In this document: positions 8,920 to 19,362 of the stretch, piece by piece | Position numbering within the stretch: the first letter of the stretch is position 1 | Layout of the letters: each line of letters starts with the position of its first letter | Assembly: GCF_009856365.1 (NCBI RefSeq) | Contig: NZ_WMEX01000003.1 | Location: 1-64,000 of the forward strand | Length of the DNA: 64,000 nt | Origin: Vreelandella halophila | Lineage (GTDB): Bacteria; Pseudomonadota; Gammaproteobacteria; Pseudomonadales; Oleiphilaceae | Reading direction: 5' to 3' | The notes under the pieces: generated by a model | What the model was told of the DNA's origin: nothing | Seen by the model: only the letters and a program-made list of their open reading frames with translations | The model's database searches: none | Position numbers and translations under genes: made by a program

Positions 8920-11385
8920 ATGGCCGGCTTTCTGAAACAGTTCTTCAAACCCAGGCAACCCACAAGCGCCGCCGAACAACCGGAGCCTCAGGCCAGAACG
9001 GCCACACCGGAACGCCCGGCCCCGGACCCCGATATCGTAGCCAAAGCCACAACCACCGGCGAACTCGAAACACTGGCGAGCCAGGGCGAAACCGCTGCCA
9101 TCCGTCGTGAAGCCATTGGCCGCATCCAGGACACCGAGGCGCTTGAGCGCATCAGCCGCGCCCTCAAGGGCCGGGACAAGGGCGCCTTCCAGGCCGCGCG
9201 CCGCAAACTGCGCGAACAGCGTGAGCAGGCCGAAGCCGAAGAGGCCCGCCAGGCTGACATAGAACGGATTCTCCAGGACATCGAGGAACTGGCCACCACC
9301 CAGGATACCAAGCTCTACCAGGCACGGCTCGACGCTCTCGTCAGCCGTTGGGGCAGTATCAGCGGCACAATCGAAAGTGCCCAGACACAACGATACGAAG
9401 CCAGCCTCGCCCGGTGCCGGGAGCGGGCACAGGCCATCGCCAACGAGGAGGCCCAGGCCCGGGCCGAACAGGAACAGGCGCAGGAGCAGCAGGGTGCGGT
9501 GGAAACCCTGGCGGCCACGGCTGCGCAGCTTGCCTCGGCATGGCCCGAAGAAGGGGCAAACCTCTCCTCACTGGACGCCATGATCAAGACCCAGCGCAAC
9601 CGCTGGGAGCAGGCCACCGCCAACCGGACGCCCGACACCGAGCTGAAAGCGCGCTTTGAGCGACTGATGGCGCAGCTGGAAGCCTACTATCAGGCACTCA
9701 GCACCTGGCAGCAGCACGAAGCGCAGCTGGAGCAGGCCCTGCAGGAAAAAGATACTGCCACCGTCGAGGCCACCCTGACAGCCGTCAACTGGCCTGAAGA
9801 CTTCCCCGCGCCGCCAGCGCTGACCCGAGCACGCAAACACAGGGATGGGGAGGCCAGATCCACCTCCGAACCGCAGCAGGATGCGCCCAGCGTGGACACC
9901 GGTGAGCTCAGCCGTACCCTGGACGCCCTGGAACAGAGCCTGGAACAGCAGCAGCTCAAGCCCTCACGGGAGCATTTCCGGGAGGCCCAGAAGCTCCAGG
10001 ACCAGCTGCCGGAAAAGGAAGCCCGCCAGCACCAGGCCCGGATCACCCGGCTCGGCCGTCAGCTCCAGGAGCTGCGGGACTGGCTCGGCTTTGCCGCCCG
10101 GCCCAAGCTGGAATCGCTGTGCGAGCAGATGGAATACCTGGCCGACCAGCCCATGGAACCCGAGGCCAAGGCCGAACACATCCAGGATCTGAAGCAGCAA
10201 TGGTATGACCTGGGCGGCACACCGGACCAGCAGCTGTGGCAGCGCTTCAAGGAGGCCACGGACCGTGCCTACGAGCCGTGCCACCAGTACTTCAACGAGA
10301 AGAAGCGCCTCAAGGAAGCGAACCTTGAGAAACGCCAGTACATTGTCGAACAGCTCCAGGAATTCGTGGATAACCTTGACTGGGCCGGCTGCGACTACAA
10401 GGCCGTCGACCGCATCCAGCGCACCGCCCGGCGCGAGTGGAGCGACGCCAAACCCGTGGACTACCGCGCCAACCGTCCACTCCAGAAACAGTTTGACCGG
10501 TTGATCAAGACGCTGAACGCGGGCCTCGAGCAAGAACGCGAACGTAACGATGCCCTGAAGCGGGATGTTGTTGAGCGGGCCGAAGCCCTGGTCGAGCATG
10601 AACCGCTGCGCGAGGCCACCGACGGCGCCAAAGCCCTGCAGAAGGAGTGGGAGGCCATCGGCATCACCCACCAGCAGGAGGACCGCCGTCTCTGGAAAGC
10701 GTTCCGCAGCGCCTGCGACCGGATCTTCGCGCGCCTGAGTGAAGAACGCGAAGCGCGCGACGAAGCATTCAATGCGGCCGCCGACGAGGCCGAAAAGCTC
10801 ATCCGCCAGCTCCAGGATGTGGACCCGACGGAAACGGCCCCCGGCGAGCTTGAACAGTTCCGCAAAGCCTTCCGGGCACTGGAACTCCCCCGGGACCGTG
10901 CAAACGCCCTCGCCGACCGTTTCAACAAGGCCATGGACGGCGTTCAGGAGCAGCAGATGAGTGCTCTGCGCGCCCAGCGTTACCAGCAGTGGCTAGCGGC
11001 CCTGGACCAGCATCAGTCCGGTGAAGCACCTGGCCCGGAAAGCTTCCGTCACCCACCCATGCCTTTGGAGCAGGCGACCCAGGAGACGGATACCGCCAGC
11101 CAGGCCCGGGCGCTGTGCATCCGGGTGGAGATCGTATCCGGCGCCGCCACGCCACCGGAGGACCAGGCCCAACGCATGGCCCTGCAGGTCAGCCGGCTCA
11201 ATGAAGGCATGAAGAGCGAACAGAGCCTGGAATCCCAGGAGGATGAGCTGGACAGTCTGCTGGCGACCTGGTGCGAGCTGGATGCCGCGGACGGCCTGAC
11301 GCCGGAGCACTACCAGCGCCTGCGCGAAGCACTGAAGCACTGGTTCCTGCGCAGTAGCGGCGATGAGGCTTCGCCGCAGGAGTGA
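8920..11385 (+). CDS. DUF349 domain-containing coiled-coil protein
   Basis: An 821-residue acidic protein, mostly helical and coiled coil, with several DUF349 repeats in the middle (segments such as LKQQWYDLGG...QLWQRFKEATDRAYEPC and LQKEWEAIG...RRLWKAFRSACDRIF around residues 420-620). No signal peptide or membrane segment, so probably cytosolic. The function of the family is not known. GGA lies 9 bases upstream of the ATG. It is followed by a structured repeat element before the beta-oxidation genes. Confidence 0.9.
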   Translation: MAGFLKQFFKPRQPTSAAEQPEPQARTATPERPAPDPDIVAKATTTGELETLASQGETAAIRREAIGRIQDTEALERISRALKGRDKGAFQAARRKLREQREQAEAEEARQADIERILQDIEELATTQDTKLYQARLDALVSRWGSISGTIESAQTQRYEASLARCRERAQAIANEEAQARAEQEQAQEQQGAVETLAATAAQLASAWPEEGANLSSLDAMIKTQRNRWEQATANRTPDTELKARFERLMAQLEAYYQALSTWQQHEAQLEQALQEKDTATVEATLTAVNWPEDFPAPPALTRARKHRDGEARSTSEPQQDAPSVDTGELSRTLDALEQSLEQQQLKPSREHFREAQKLQDQLPEKEARQHQARITRLGRQLQELRDWLGFAARPKLESLCEQMEYLADQPMEPEAKAEHIQDLKQQWYDLGGTPDQQLWQRFKEATDRAYEPCHQYFNEKKRLKEANLEKRQYIVEQLQEFVDNLDWAGCDYKAVDRIQRTARREWSDAKPVDYRANRPLQKQFDRLIKTLNAGLEQERERNDALKRDVVERAEALVEHEPLREATDGAKALQKEWEAIGITHQQEDRRLWKAFRSACDRIFARLSEEREARDEAFNAAADEAEKLIRQLQDVDPTETAPGELEQFRKAFRALELPRDRANALADRFNKAMDGVQEQQMSALRAQRYQQWLAALDQHQSGEAPGPESFRHPPMPLEQATQETDTASQARALCIRVEIVSGAATPPEDQAQRMALQVSRLNEGMKSEQSLESQEDELDSLLATWCELDAADGLTPEHYQRLREALKHWFLRSSGDEASPQE

Positions 11386-11486
11386 GCGCATCCGCCAACG
11401 GTTTTGATGGGTGGTGCCATTAACCCCGGGAGGGTGCGCCGCTATCGTGCCCTTGGACTTTGACACAAGCATGAAAACGGGCTGCG

Positions 11487-11598
11487 GGTGATCGGCAGGG
11501 AGTTCTTTCCGGGAATCGCTATGAATCCATCCATGGACGCTGCGCGATCGCCATCCATGGCGATCGAGCTTCCCTCCAAGCACTCCCTGCCGCTCACC
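11487..11598. repeat. Multi-hairpin intergenic repeat element, copy 1
   Basis: An intergenic element with nested palindromes. The outer arms (11487-11503 and 11582-11598; GGTGATCGGCAGGGAGT and its near-perfect complement) form a 17-base stem with one mismatch. Inside are CGATCGCCAT-CC-ATGGCGATCG (11545-11566) and a shorter TCCATCCATGGA palindrome. It shares CCGGGAATCGC next to an outer arm with the larger element at 19363-19537, so the two probably belong to one dispersed repeat family. It occupies most of the 259-base gap before the thiolase gene. Confidence 0.65.
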
Positions 11599-11644
11599 TC
11601 CAGACGCATAGCTGATTTGAACCCCACATGACAGAGATCCCGAG

Positions 11645-12853
11645 ATGACCGAAGAAGCCTACATTTTCGATGCCGTGCGGACACCGCGCGGTCGGGGTAA
11701 AGCCGATGGTGCCCTGCACGAGGTCAAGCCGGTAACCCTGCTCGGCCAGACTCTCACGGCCCTGCAACAAAGGACCGACCTGGACACCAGCCTGGTCGAC
11801 GACATTGTGATGGGCTGCGTGACGCCCATCGGCGAACAGGGCGCGGACATCGCCAAGACGGCCGCCCTGGCTGTGGACTGGGATGAGTGCGTGTCCGGTG
11901 TCCAGCTCAACCGCTTCTGTGCCTCCGGGCTGGAAGCCGTGAACCTGGCGGCGATGAAGGTACGCTCGGGATTTGAAGATCTCGTAGTGGCCGGCGGCGT
12001 GGAATCCATGTCGCGCGTGCCCATGGGCTCGGATGGCGGTGCCTGGGCCACGGATCCGGAGACCAACCTGCACACCGGTTTCATGCCCCAGGGCATTGGC
12101 GCGGATCTGATCGCCACCATCGAGGGTTTCTCCCGCCAGGACGTGGATAACTTCGCCGCGGAATCCCAGCGCAAGGCGGCCGAGGCCTGGGAGAAGGGCT
12201 ACTTCAAAAAATCCGTGGTGCCGGTTAAGGACAGGAACGGTCTGGTCATTCTGGACCGGGATCAACACGTGCGCCCCGGCACCACCGCCGAGGCCCTGGG
12301 CCAGCTCAAGCCGTCCTTCCAGCAGATGGGCGAGATGGGCTTCGACGGGGTGGCGCGGGAGAAATACCACTACGTGGAGAAGATCAACCACGTCCACACG
12401 CCGGGCAACTCATCCGGCATCGTGGACGGCGCGACCGCCATGCTGATCGGCAGTGAAGCCCGGGGTAAGCAGCTTGGCCTGAAACCGAGGGCGAAGATCA
12501 TCGCCACCGCGGTGACCAGCACCGACCCCACCATCATGCTGACAGGCCCGGCTCCGGCCTCGCGCAAGGCGCTTGAGAAGGCCGGCATGACACCGGACCA
12601 GATCGACCTTTTCGAGGTGAACGAGGCGTTCGCGGCCGTGGTGATGCGTTTCCAGCGCGAGCTCAATGTCCCGGACGAGAAAGTCAACGTGAATGGCGGC
12701 GCCATTGCCATGGGCCACCCGCTCGGTGCCACCGGCGCCATGATCCTGGGCACCCTGCTCGACGAACTCGAGCGCAGGGACCAGCGCTTCGGCCTCGCCA
12801 CGCTCTGCGTCGGCGGCGGCATGGGCATCGCCACCATCATTGAACGGGTTTAA
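11645..12853 (+). CDS. Acetyl-CoA C-acyltransferase (FadA/FadI-type thiolase)
   Basis: A 402-residue thiolase, the last step of fatty acid beta-oxidation (3-ketoacyl-CoA plus CoA to acyl-CoA plus acetyl-CoA). The catalytic residues are all present: Cys92 in [10 protein letters not shown], His358 in [14 protein letters not shown], Cys388 in CVGGGMG. It lies 16 bases upstream of the multifunctional partner. The thiolase-first order resembles E. coli fadI-fadJ rather than fadBA, but the exact orthology cannot be settled by eye. Confidence 0.93.
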   Translation: MTEEAYIFDAVRTPRGRGKADGALHEVKPVTLLGQTLTALQQRTDLDTSLVDDIVMGCVTPIGEQGADIAKTAALAVDWDECVSGVQLNRFCASGLEAVNLAAMKVRSGFEDLVVAGGVESMSRVPMGSDGGAWATDPETNLHTGFMPQGIGADLIATIEGFSRQDVDNFAAESQRKAAEAWEKGYFKKSVVPVKDRNGLVILDRDQHVRPGTTAEALGQLKPSFQQMGEMGFDGVAREKYHYVEKINHVHTPGNSSGIVDGATAMLIGSEARGKQLGLKPRAKIIATAVTSTDPTIMLTGPAPASRKALEKAGMTPDQIDLFEVNEAFAAVVMRFQRELNVPDEKVNVNGGAIAMGHPLGATGAMILGTLLDELERRDQRFGLATLCVGGGMGIATIIERV

Positions 12854-12869
12854 GGGCAGGACGAACACC

Positions 12870-15020
12870 ATGACGGCAATCAACTACGAGATCGACAACG
12901 ACGGCATCCTGACCCTGACCATCGACATGCCGGGGCAGTCCGCCAACACCATGAACGCCGCCTTCCGCGAGGCACTGACCGAGACCGTCCAGAAGGTCGA
13001 AGGCGATGCGGAAAAGATCAATGGCATTATCATCACCTCCGCCAAGGACACCTTCTTCGCCGGGGGCGACCTGAACGAGCTGATCCAGGTCACCAACGAC
13101 AACGCGGATGAGTTCTTCCAGACCATCCTCTCGCTCAAGGCCCAGATGCGGAAGCTGGAGACCCTGGGCAAGCCGGTAGTTGCCGCCATGAACGGCACGG
13201 CGTTGGGCGGCGGCTACGAGCTCTGCCTGGCGAGTCACCGGCGTATTGTGCTGGATGATCCAGGCATCAAGATTGGCCTGCCGGAAGTCACCCTGGGCCT
13301 GCTCCCCGGCGGCGGCGCCTGTGTGCGCCTGCCCCGGCTCCTCGGGCTTGAGAAGGCCTTCCCTTACCTGATGGAAGGCAAACAGATCGACCCGCAGACA
13401 GCGCTGAAGGAAGGCATGGTCGACGAGCTGGCCTCCTCACAAGAAGAGCTGCTCAAGAAAGCCCGCGAGTGGATCAAGGCCAACCCGGAAAGCAAGCAAC
13501 CCTGGGACCAGAAAGGCTTCAGGATCCCCGGCGGCGGCCCCAACCATCCGGCCATGGCCCAACGTCTCGCCATAGGCCCGGCCATGCTCAAGGAGAAGAC
13601 CAAGGGCTGCTACCCAGCTCCCGAACGCATCATGGCCGCGGCCGTTGAGGGCGCCAGCGTGGACGTGGATACCGCGGACCGTATCGAAGCTCGCCACTTC
13701 ACCGAGATCACTTGCAGCCAGGTGGCCAAGAACATGATCCACACCTTCTGGTTCGGGCTGAACGCCATCAAGGCGGGCGGCAGCCGGCCGGATGCGCCGG
13801 CGAAATCGAAGGTCAAGAAGGTGGGCATCCTCGGTGCCGGCATGATGGGCGCGGGCATCGCCTACGTCAGTGCCAACCGGGGCATTGAGGTGGTTCTGAA
13901 GGATGTTTCCAGCGAGAACGCCGAGAAGGGCAAGGCCTACTCGGACAAACTGCTCGCCAAGAAGGTCTCGCGTGGCCAGCTGGACGAAGCGGGCAAACAG
14001 AAGGTGCTGGACCGGATCAACGCCACTGAAAACGCCGACGATCTGGCCGGCTGCGACCTGATCATCGAAGCGGTGTTCGAGGACAGCGACCTGAAGGCGA
14101 AGGTCACTCAGGAAGCGGAACCACACCTGGCCGACAACGGCATCTTCGCCTCCAACACCTCGACCATCCCGATCACCCAGCTGGCAAGGGCCTCCGCCAA
14201 CGCGCAGAAGTTCATCGGCCTGCACTTCTTCTCCCCCGTGGACAAGATGCCCCTGGTCGAGATCATCAAGGGGGAGCAGACCGACGACGAGCCCCTGGCC
14301 AAGGCCTTCGACTACGTCATGCAGATCAACAAGACGCCCATCGTGGTCAACGACAGCCGGGGCTTCTTCACGTCACGGGTGTTCGGCACCTTCGTGAACG
14401 AGGGCATCACCCTGCTCTCGGAAGGCTTCCACCCCGCCTCTGTTGAGAACGCTGGCCTGCTTGCCGGCATGCCCGTAGGGCCACTGGCCATCTGTGACGA
14501 GGTGAGCCTGACGCTGACCCAGCACATCAGGGACCAGTCGAAGAAGGATACCGAAGCGGCAGGCGGCACCTGGGACCCACATCCGGCCGAGGCGGTGATC
14601 GATGCCATGGTTGATCAGCACGGTCGCAAGGGCAAGGCCGCCGGCGCTGGCTTCTACGAATACCCGGAAAACGGCAAGAAATACCTCTGGCCGGAGCTGG
14701 AAGCCCTCTATGTGGATCAGGACAGGGCCCGCAACGCGGACCTGACCCTGCTCAAGGAGCGGTTGCTCTTCATCCAGGCCATCGAGACGGTGCGCTGCCT
14801 GGAGGAAAACGTGCTGATGGAGGTGCGCGACGCCAACATCGGCTCCATCTTCGGCATCGGCTTCGCCGCCTGGAGCGGGGGCGCGCTGCAGTACATCAAC
14901 CAGTACGGGCTGCAGGCGTTCACCGAGCGCGCGGATGAGCTGGCGGACCGCTTCGGCGAGCGTTTCCGGCCACCGGAGCTGCTGCGCGAGCATGCCGCGA
15001 AGCACCAGTATTTCGAATGA
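12870..15020 (+). CDS. Multifunctional enoyl-CoA hydratase/3-hydroxyacyl-CoA dehydrogenase (FadB/FadJ type)
   Basis: A 716-residue alpha subunit of the beta-oxidation complex. N-terminal crotonase domain (about 1-200) with oxyanion and catalytic segments ALGGGYELCLA and GLPEVTLGLLPGGG; NAD-binding Rossmann domain from about residue 315 (GILGAGMMGAGIAY); dehydrogenase catalytic His in LHFFSPVDKMPLVE; then the C-terminal HAD domains. The start at 12870 gives the expected N terminus; AGGA lies 10 bases upstream. In operon with the preceding thiolase, and followed by a GC hairpin. Confidence 0.93.
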   Translation: MTAINYEIDNDGILTLTIDMPGQSANTMNAAFREALTETVQKVEGDAEKINGIIITSAKDTFFAGGDLNELIQVTNDNADEFFQTILSLKAQMRKLETLGKPVVAAMNGTALGGGYELCLASHRRIVLDDPGIKIGLPEVTLGLLPGGGACVRLPRLLGLEKAFPYLMEGKQIDPQTALKEGMVDELASSQEELLKKAREWIKANPESKQPWDQKGFRIPGGGPNHPAMAQRLAIGPAMLKEKTKGCYPAPERIMAAAVEGASVDVDTADRIEARHFTEITCSQVAKNMIHTFWFGLNAIKAGGSRPDAPAKSKVKKVGILGAGMMGAGIAYVSANRGIEVVLKDVSSENAEKGKAYSDKLLAKKVSRGQLDEAGKQKVLDRINATENADDLAGCDLIIEAVFEDSDLKAKVTQEAEPHLADNGIFASNTSTIPITQLARASANAQKFIGLHFFSPVDKMPLVEIIKGEQTDDEPLAKAFDYVMQINKTPIVVNDSRGFFTSRVFGTFVNEGITLLSEGFHPASVENAGLLAGMPVGPLAICDEVSLTLTQHIRDQSKKDTEAAGGTWDPHPAEAVIDAMVDQHGRKGKAAGAGFYEYPENGKKYLWPELEALYVDQDRARNADLTLLKERLLFIQAIETVRCLEENVLMEVRDANIGSIFGIGFAAWSGGALQYINQYGLQAFTERADELADRFGERFRPPELLREHAAKHQYFE

Positions 15021-15027
15021 GCCACAC

Positions 15028-15051
15028 CCCGACCAGTTCCGGCTGGTCGGG
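15028..15051 (+). terminator. GC-rich hairpin after the beta-oxidation operon
   Basis: A perfect 9-base stem, CCCGACCAG (15028-15036) and CTGGTCGGG (15043-15051), begins 7 bases after the stop codon. It is followed by a C-rich, not T-rich, tract, so it may stabilise the 3' end or terminate only weakly. Confidence 0.5.
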
Positions 15052-15128
15052 CCCCCTCCCTCCCCTACAATTCAGTGTCGAAGCATAGTATGGTGACTGA
15101 GACCACCTGATCAGGAGCAACGGCAACC

Positions 15129-17261
15129 TTGCGTATCCAAACCTTTCCTACTCTGTTCCTGGTGCTGGCGCTTCTGGTTACCGGCGCGGCACAGGCCAAT
15201 CTCCAGACCGAACGCGACTACCAGGCGGTTGAGCCCACGGCCGACCAGGCTCGCGCCAATATCCTCATCGCACGCCAGCTCCAGTTCGGCCATTTCAAGG
15301 AGCAGGACATCGATGACGAGCTGGCCTCCGAGACCCTCGATGCCTACCTCGACCAGCTGGATGGCCAACGCCTCTACTTCACCCAGGGCGACATCGACCA
15401 GTTCGAGACCTACCGCGACTCCATGAAGCGCTCGCTGACATCCGGCAATCTCGAGCCCGCATTCCGTATCTACAACCATTTCCAGCAGCGGACCATCCAG
15501 CGCCTGGAATACATTCTTTCCCTGCTGGAAAAAGGCATCGATAATTTCAGCTTCGATGAGGACGACCGTTACCGGCTCGACCGCAGCGACGCCGACTGGG
15601 CAGCCAATGTGGAGGAGCTGGACGAACTCTGGCGGGATCGTATCCGCAACGCCGTCCTGAGCATGCGACTGGACGGCCAGCCGGATGAGGCGATCAGGGA
15701 AACCCTGACACGCCGCTACGAAAGCCAGCTGGACCGGGCCTACGACGCCCGCAGCGAAGATGCCTTCCAGCAGTGGATGAATGCCTTTGCCGGGCTCTGG
15801 GATCCGCACACCCAGTACCTGTCGCCACGCACCTCCGAGAACTTCGACATCAACATGAGCCTGTCCCTGGAAGGCATCGGTGCAGTGCTCCAGTCCGAAG
15901 ACGGCTATACCAAGGTCTCCCGGATCGTGCCCGGTGGCCCTGCAGCCGAGGAGGGGTCACTGGGTGCGGCGGACCGGATCGTCGGCGTCGCCCAGGAAGA
16001 CGAAAAGATGAAGAACGTCATCGGCTGGCGCCTTAGTGAAGTGGTGGACCTGATCCGGGGCCCCAAGGGTTCGAAGGTCCGGCTTGAGGTCATCCCGGCC
16101 GGTACCCAGAACGACATGAACACCCACGAGATCACCATTGTCCGGGACGAGGTGAAACTCGAGGAGCAGTCCGCACAGAGCGATATGATTGAAATGGAGA
16201 ACGGCGGCGACCCGTGGCAGCTGGGCGTCGTCGACATCCCCACCTTCTACGCGGACCTCAAGGCCGCCCGCCAGGGCGACAAGAACTACCGCAGTACCAC
16301 CAGGGACGTCCGGGCGCTTCTCGAGGACCTGAAGGCCGACGGCATGGACGGACTTGTGATCGACCTGCGCGGCAACGGCGGCGGTGCCCTCTCGGAAGCC
16401 AACCAGCTGGTGGGCCTGTTCATCGAGAGTGGCCCTACCGTCCAGGTCCGTGGCCCGGATGGTTCAGTGCAGGTGTTCCAGGACGACGGTAACAACGTTG
16501 CCTGGGACGGCCCCGTAGTCGTACTCGTCAACAATCTCAGCGCCTCCGCCTCCGAGATCTTTGCCGGCGCCATGCAGGACTACGGCCGCGGCCTGATCGT
16601 TGGCGCCCAGACCTTCGGCAAGGGCACCGTTCAGGCCATACGGCCGCTGAACCACGGCCAGCTCAAGATCACCCAGTCCAAGTTCTATCGGGTCTCCGGT
16701 GCCAGTACCCAGAACCGGGGCGTAGTGCCGGATATTGAGATCGAGGACCGTATACAGCGCGAGAACGTGGCCGAGTCCGCCCTGGACGGTGCCCTGACGT
16801 GGGATGAGATCGACACTCTCGACTATCACCGCTACTTCGAGTTCGGCGATGTACTGCAGACGATCACCAGCAAGCACGAGAAACGCTTCTCGGAGGTGCC
16901 GGAATACAAACTGCGCCAGCGCGAACTGGAACTGCTCAACGAACGCCGGGATCGGACCTGGGTCAGCCTCAATGCCGAAGAGCGGCGGGCCGAGCAGGAA
17001 GCCTTCCGCGACAAACAGCTCGCCATCGTTAACAAACGCCGCAAGCTGCAGGACGAGGAACCCTTCGACTCCTGGCAGGCGTACGAGGAGGATGCGGAAT
17101 CCCGCCCGGCCATGGCCCGGCGCAGCGAACTGGCGGATGAAGGACCGGACTTTGTGGTGCGGGAAGCAGGCGCGATCCTCACCGATCTTCTGGCCCAGAG
17201 CCAACACTACGCCAGCATCTATCACGAAACTCCCGAAAAGGGAGCAGTGGCCGGCGAATAG
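15129..17261 (+). CDS. prc: Tail-specific (carboxy-terminal processing) protease
   Basis: A 710-residue periplasmic protease of the S41 family that degrades or trims proteins from their C terminus (in E. coli, PBP3 and MepS). Sec signal peptide (residues 1-23, ending AAQA), helical N-terminal domain, PDZ domain (about 235-330) and the protease core, with catalytic Ser in NLSASASEIFAGA and Lys in TFGKGTVQ. The C-terminal DUF3340-like region is present. The start is a TTG with AGGAG 10 bases upstream. Probably co-transcribed with the HTH gene 15 bases downstream. Confidence 0.94.
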   Translation: MRIQTFPTLFLVLALLVTGAAQANLQTERDYQAVEPTADQARANILIARQLQFGHFKEQDIDDELASETLDAYLDQLDGQRLYFTQGDIDQFETYRDSMKRSLTSGNLEPAFRIYNHFQQRTIQRLEYILSLLEKGIDNFSFDEDDRYRLDRSDADWAANVEELDELWRDRIRNAVLSMRLDGQPDEAIRETLTRRYESQLDRAYDARSEDAFQQWMNAFAGLWDPHTQYLSPRTSENFDINMSLSLEGIGAVLQSEDGYTKVSRIVPGGPAAEEGSLGAADRIVGVAQEDEKMKNVIGWRLSEVVDLIRGPKGSKVRLEVIPAGTQNDMNTHEITIVRDEVKLEEQSAQSDMIEMENGGDPWQLGVVDIPTFYADLKAARQGDKNYRSTTRDVRALLEDLKADGMDGLVIDLRGNGGGALSEANQLVGLFIESGPTVQVRGPDGSVQVFQDDGNNVAWDGPVVVLVNNLSASASEIFAGAMQDYGRGLIVGAQTFGKGTVQAIRPLNHGQLKITQSKFYRVSGASTQNRGVVPDIEIEDRIQRENVAESALDGALTWDEIDTLDYHRYFEFGDVLQTITSKHEKRFSEVPEYKLRQRELELLNERRDRTWVSLNAEERRAEQEAFRDKQLAIVNKRRKLQDEEPFDSWQAYEEDAESRPAMARRSELADEGPDFVVREAGAILTDLLAQSQHYASIYHETPEKGAVAGE

Positions 17262-17276
17262 AGCGGAGCAGGCGCC

Positions 17277-18248
17277 ATGGCGAGCGACGACGAGAAATCC
17301 GAAGCGCTGGAAACCTTCCTCAAGGACTCTCTGCACGCCCTGGAGTCACTGGAAAAGGTTCAGGAGCTCGAAGACGAGGATCAGGACGGATCCAGCCCAC
17401 AGGAAGGCACGGCATCAGAGCAGCGCACGGATGCCGATGGTGACGAGGAGCCGAACCTTCTCGACCGCCTGGCTGGCTACACCGGCTCCGCCTACAAGAT
17501 CGCCCGGCGCACCACCGGCACCTCGCTCAAGGTGGGCCGAAAGCTCATGGGCAGCCAGGATCAGCTGCGCATGATGCTCGCCGCCGGTGAATCCCTGCGC
17601 GACCTGCGCGAGGTGGCCGGGCTCACTGTCAGCGACCTGGCCGAGTCTCTCAATCTCCGCGACAAAAGCCTGCTGGAAGCCGCCGAGGATGGCACCGCCG
17701 CCCTCCCCTTTGAACTCATCCTGCGCCTGGCGGCCGTACTGGCACGCAACGACCCAGTTCCGTTCATCCTCAGGTACACCCGCGCCTACAGCCCGGATAC
17801 CTGGCGGGTACTCAACGACTGGGGCGTGGGCCGCCTGCCACTGCACTTCGAGCGCGAGCGCGAATTCATCAATATCTACCGGGGCCGCGACGAAGCCCGG
17901 GAACTCTCGGACGAAGGCTTCAAGCGCGTACTGGAGTTCACCCGCCAGTCATTCGAGATGTCCCTGCACTTCGTGGCCGAGGAAGAGGAGCGTCTCAACG
18001 AAGCCCTGGATGACCTGGAAGCCGAACGTGACGCCGCAAGGCAGGAAGGCCGGGAACCGGCCACGCCCAAGCGCGAACGGCGCCATCGCGGTCAGTCGCA
18101 GAAGCAAACCGAGGACAGCGCCACTTCCAGGACCGCCGGGAACCAATCCGGAAAGAGTAAGCAGAAGCAAAGCAGCAACAGCAGCAGAACGACGAGCGGC
18201 CAGTCCCGGAAAAAGACCGGCGGAAGCGGCCGTCAGTCAGGTGAGTGA
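17277..18248 (+). CDS. Helix-turn-helix (XRE-type) domain protein
   Basis: A 323-residue protein with an acidic N terminus, an XRE-like HTH in the middle (about residues 105-165; SLRDLREVAGLTVSDLAESL), a helical charged region (about 215-265), and a Ser/Lys/Gln-rich, low-complexity basic tail. Related proteins are found next to prc in other gammaproteobacteria. Its target and role are unknown. A GGAG lies 10 bases upstream of the ATG. The last 12 bases overlap the convergent mtnA gene. Confidence 0.8.
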   Translation: MASDDEKSEALETFLKDSLHALESLEKVQELEDEDQDGSSPQEGTASEQRTDADGDEEPNLLDRLAGYTGSAYKIARRTTGTSLKVGRKLMGSQDQLRMMLAAGESLRDLREVAGLTVSDLAESLNLRDKSLLEAAEDGTAALPFELILRLAAVLARNDPVPFILRYTRAYSPDTWRVLNDWGVGRLPLHFEREREFINIYRGRDEARELSDEGFKRVLEFTRQSFEMSLHFVAEEEERLNEALDDLEAERDAARQEGREPATPKRERRHRGQSQKQTEDSATSRTAGNQSGKSKQKQSSNSSRTTSGQSRKKTGGSGRQSGE

Positions 18249-19286
18249 ATCCAGCGGCGTCACCTGATCCCCCGGCGCCTCACAGATCCCCTTCTCCGTC
18301 ACAATCACATCCACCAGCGACGCTGGTGTCACATCGAACACCGGGTTGAAAACCGCCACTGAGTTCGGCGCCAGCCAACGCCTGCCGGAACGCCGCAGCT
18401 CCGTACCATCCCGCTCCTCGATCTCGATCCGATCCCCACTGGGTGTCTCTGCATCCAGGGTTGACGATGGCGCCACGACCATCACCCCCACACCATAGTG
18501 CCGGGCCAGGATCGCCAGCGGCAGGGTCCCGATCTTATTCGCTACATCCCCGTTCGCCGTAATCCGGTCCGCCCCAACCACGACCCAGTCCACTCTCCCC
18601 TGAGCCATCAGCGTCGCCGCCGCGCCGTCCACATTGAGCGAACAGGGCATCCCCTCGCGCTCACACTCCCAGGCTGTCAAACGCGCCCCCTGCAACCAGG
18701 GCCGAGTCTCATCCATATGCACACAGGTAAGCGCACCGCGCTGAAACAGCTCCCGCACCACGCCCAGCGCCGTCCCCTGGCCCCCGGTAGCCAGCGCCCC
18801 GGTATTGCAATGCGTCAGCACCTGCGCCGGCCCTTCACGCTCAGCCAGAATCCGATCCGCCCCGAGCACACCCATGGCCCGGTTCGCCTCCGCATCCTCT
18901 CGGTGAATGGCCAGCGCTTCCGCCTCAAGCATGGTTATAAGATCAGCCGAATCCGCCACCTGCGCGAGACAGGCACGCATCCGCTCCAGCGCCCAGACCA
19001 GATTCACCGCCGTAGGCCGCGCCTGCGCCAACCAATCCATGGTGGCACCCAGCCGCGAATACCAATCCGGTGCCTCCGCGCAACTGCGGGCAGCCAGAAC
19101 CACCCCATAGGCCGCCGCAATCCCGATCGCCGGCGCCCCGCGCACCTGCATCTCATGAATCGCCCGGTACACCCCCTCAGCATCCGAATACGCCTGCCAC
19201 ACCTCCTCAGCCGGCAACAGCCGCTGATCCAGTACCTCCAGAACCTCGCCATGCCATCTAAAAGGGGTTACTTGATCCTGTGTCAT
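18237..19286 (-). CDS. mtnA: S-methyl-5-thioribose-1-phosphate isomerase
   Basis: A 349-residue MtnA that converts methylthioribose-1-phosphate to methylthioribulose-1-phosphate in methionine salvage. Characteristic motifs: RGAPAIGIAAAYG (about 49-61), the catalytic Cys in HCNTGALATGG, and the catalytic Asp in VVVGADRITANGDVANKIGT. The start is supported by GAGGA about 10 bases upstream. Separated from mtaD, which acts upstream in the same pathway, by a large hairpin element. Confidence 0.95.
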   Translation of the reverse strand: MTQDQVTPFRWHGEVLEVLDQRLLPAEEVWQAYSDAEGVYRAIHEMQVRGAPAIGIAAAYGVVLAARSCAEAPDWYSRLGATMDWLAQARPTAVNLVWALERMRACLAQVADSADLITMLEAEALAIHREDAEANRAMGVLGADRILAEREGPAQVLTHCNTGALATGGQGTALGVVRELFQRGALTCVHMDETRPWLQGARLTAWECEREGMPCSLNVDGAAATLMAQGRVDWVVVGADRITANGDVANKIGTLPLAILARHYGVGVMVVAPSSTLDAETPSGDRIEIEERDGTELRRSGRRWLAPNSVAVFNPVFDVTPASLVDVIVTEKGICEAPGDQVTPLDSLT

Positions 19287-19362
19287 TCAGAACGATCCTC
19301 AATCAACTCAATAAAGACAAATCCGCGGGCGCAAACCTAATCGAGGCGCTCAAAAGGCGGGT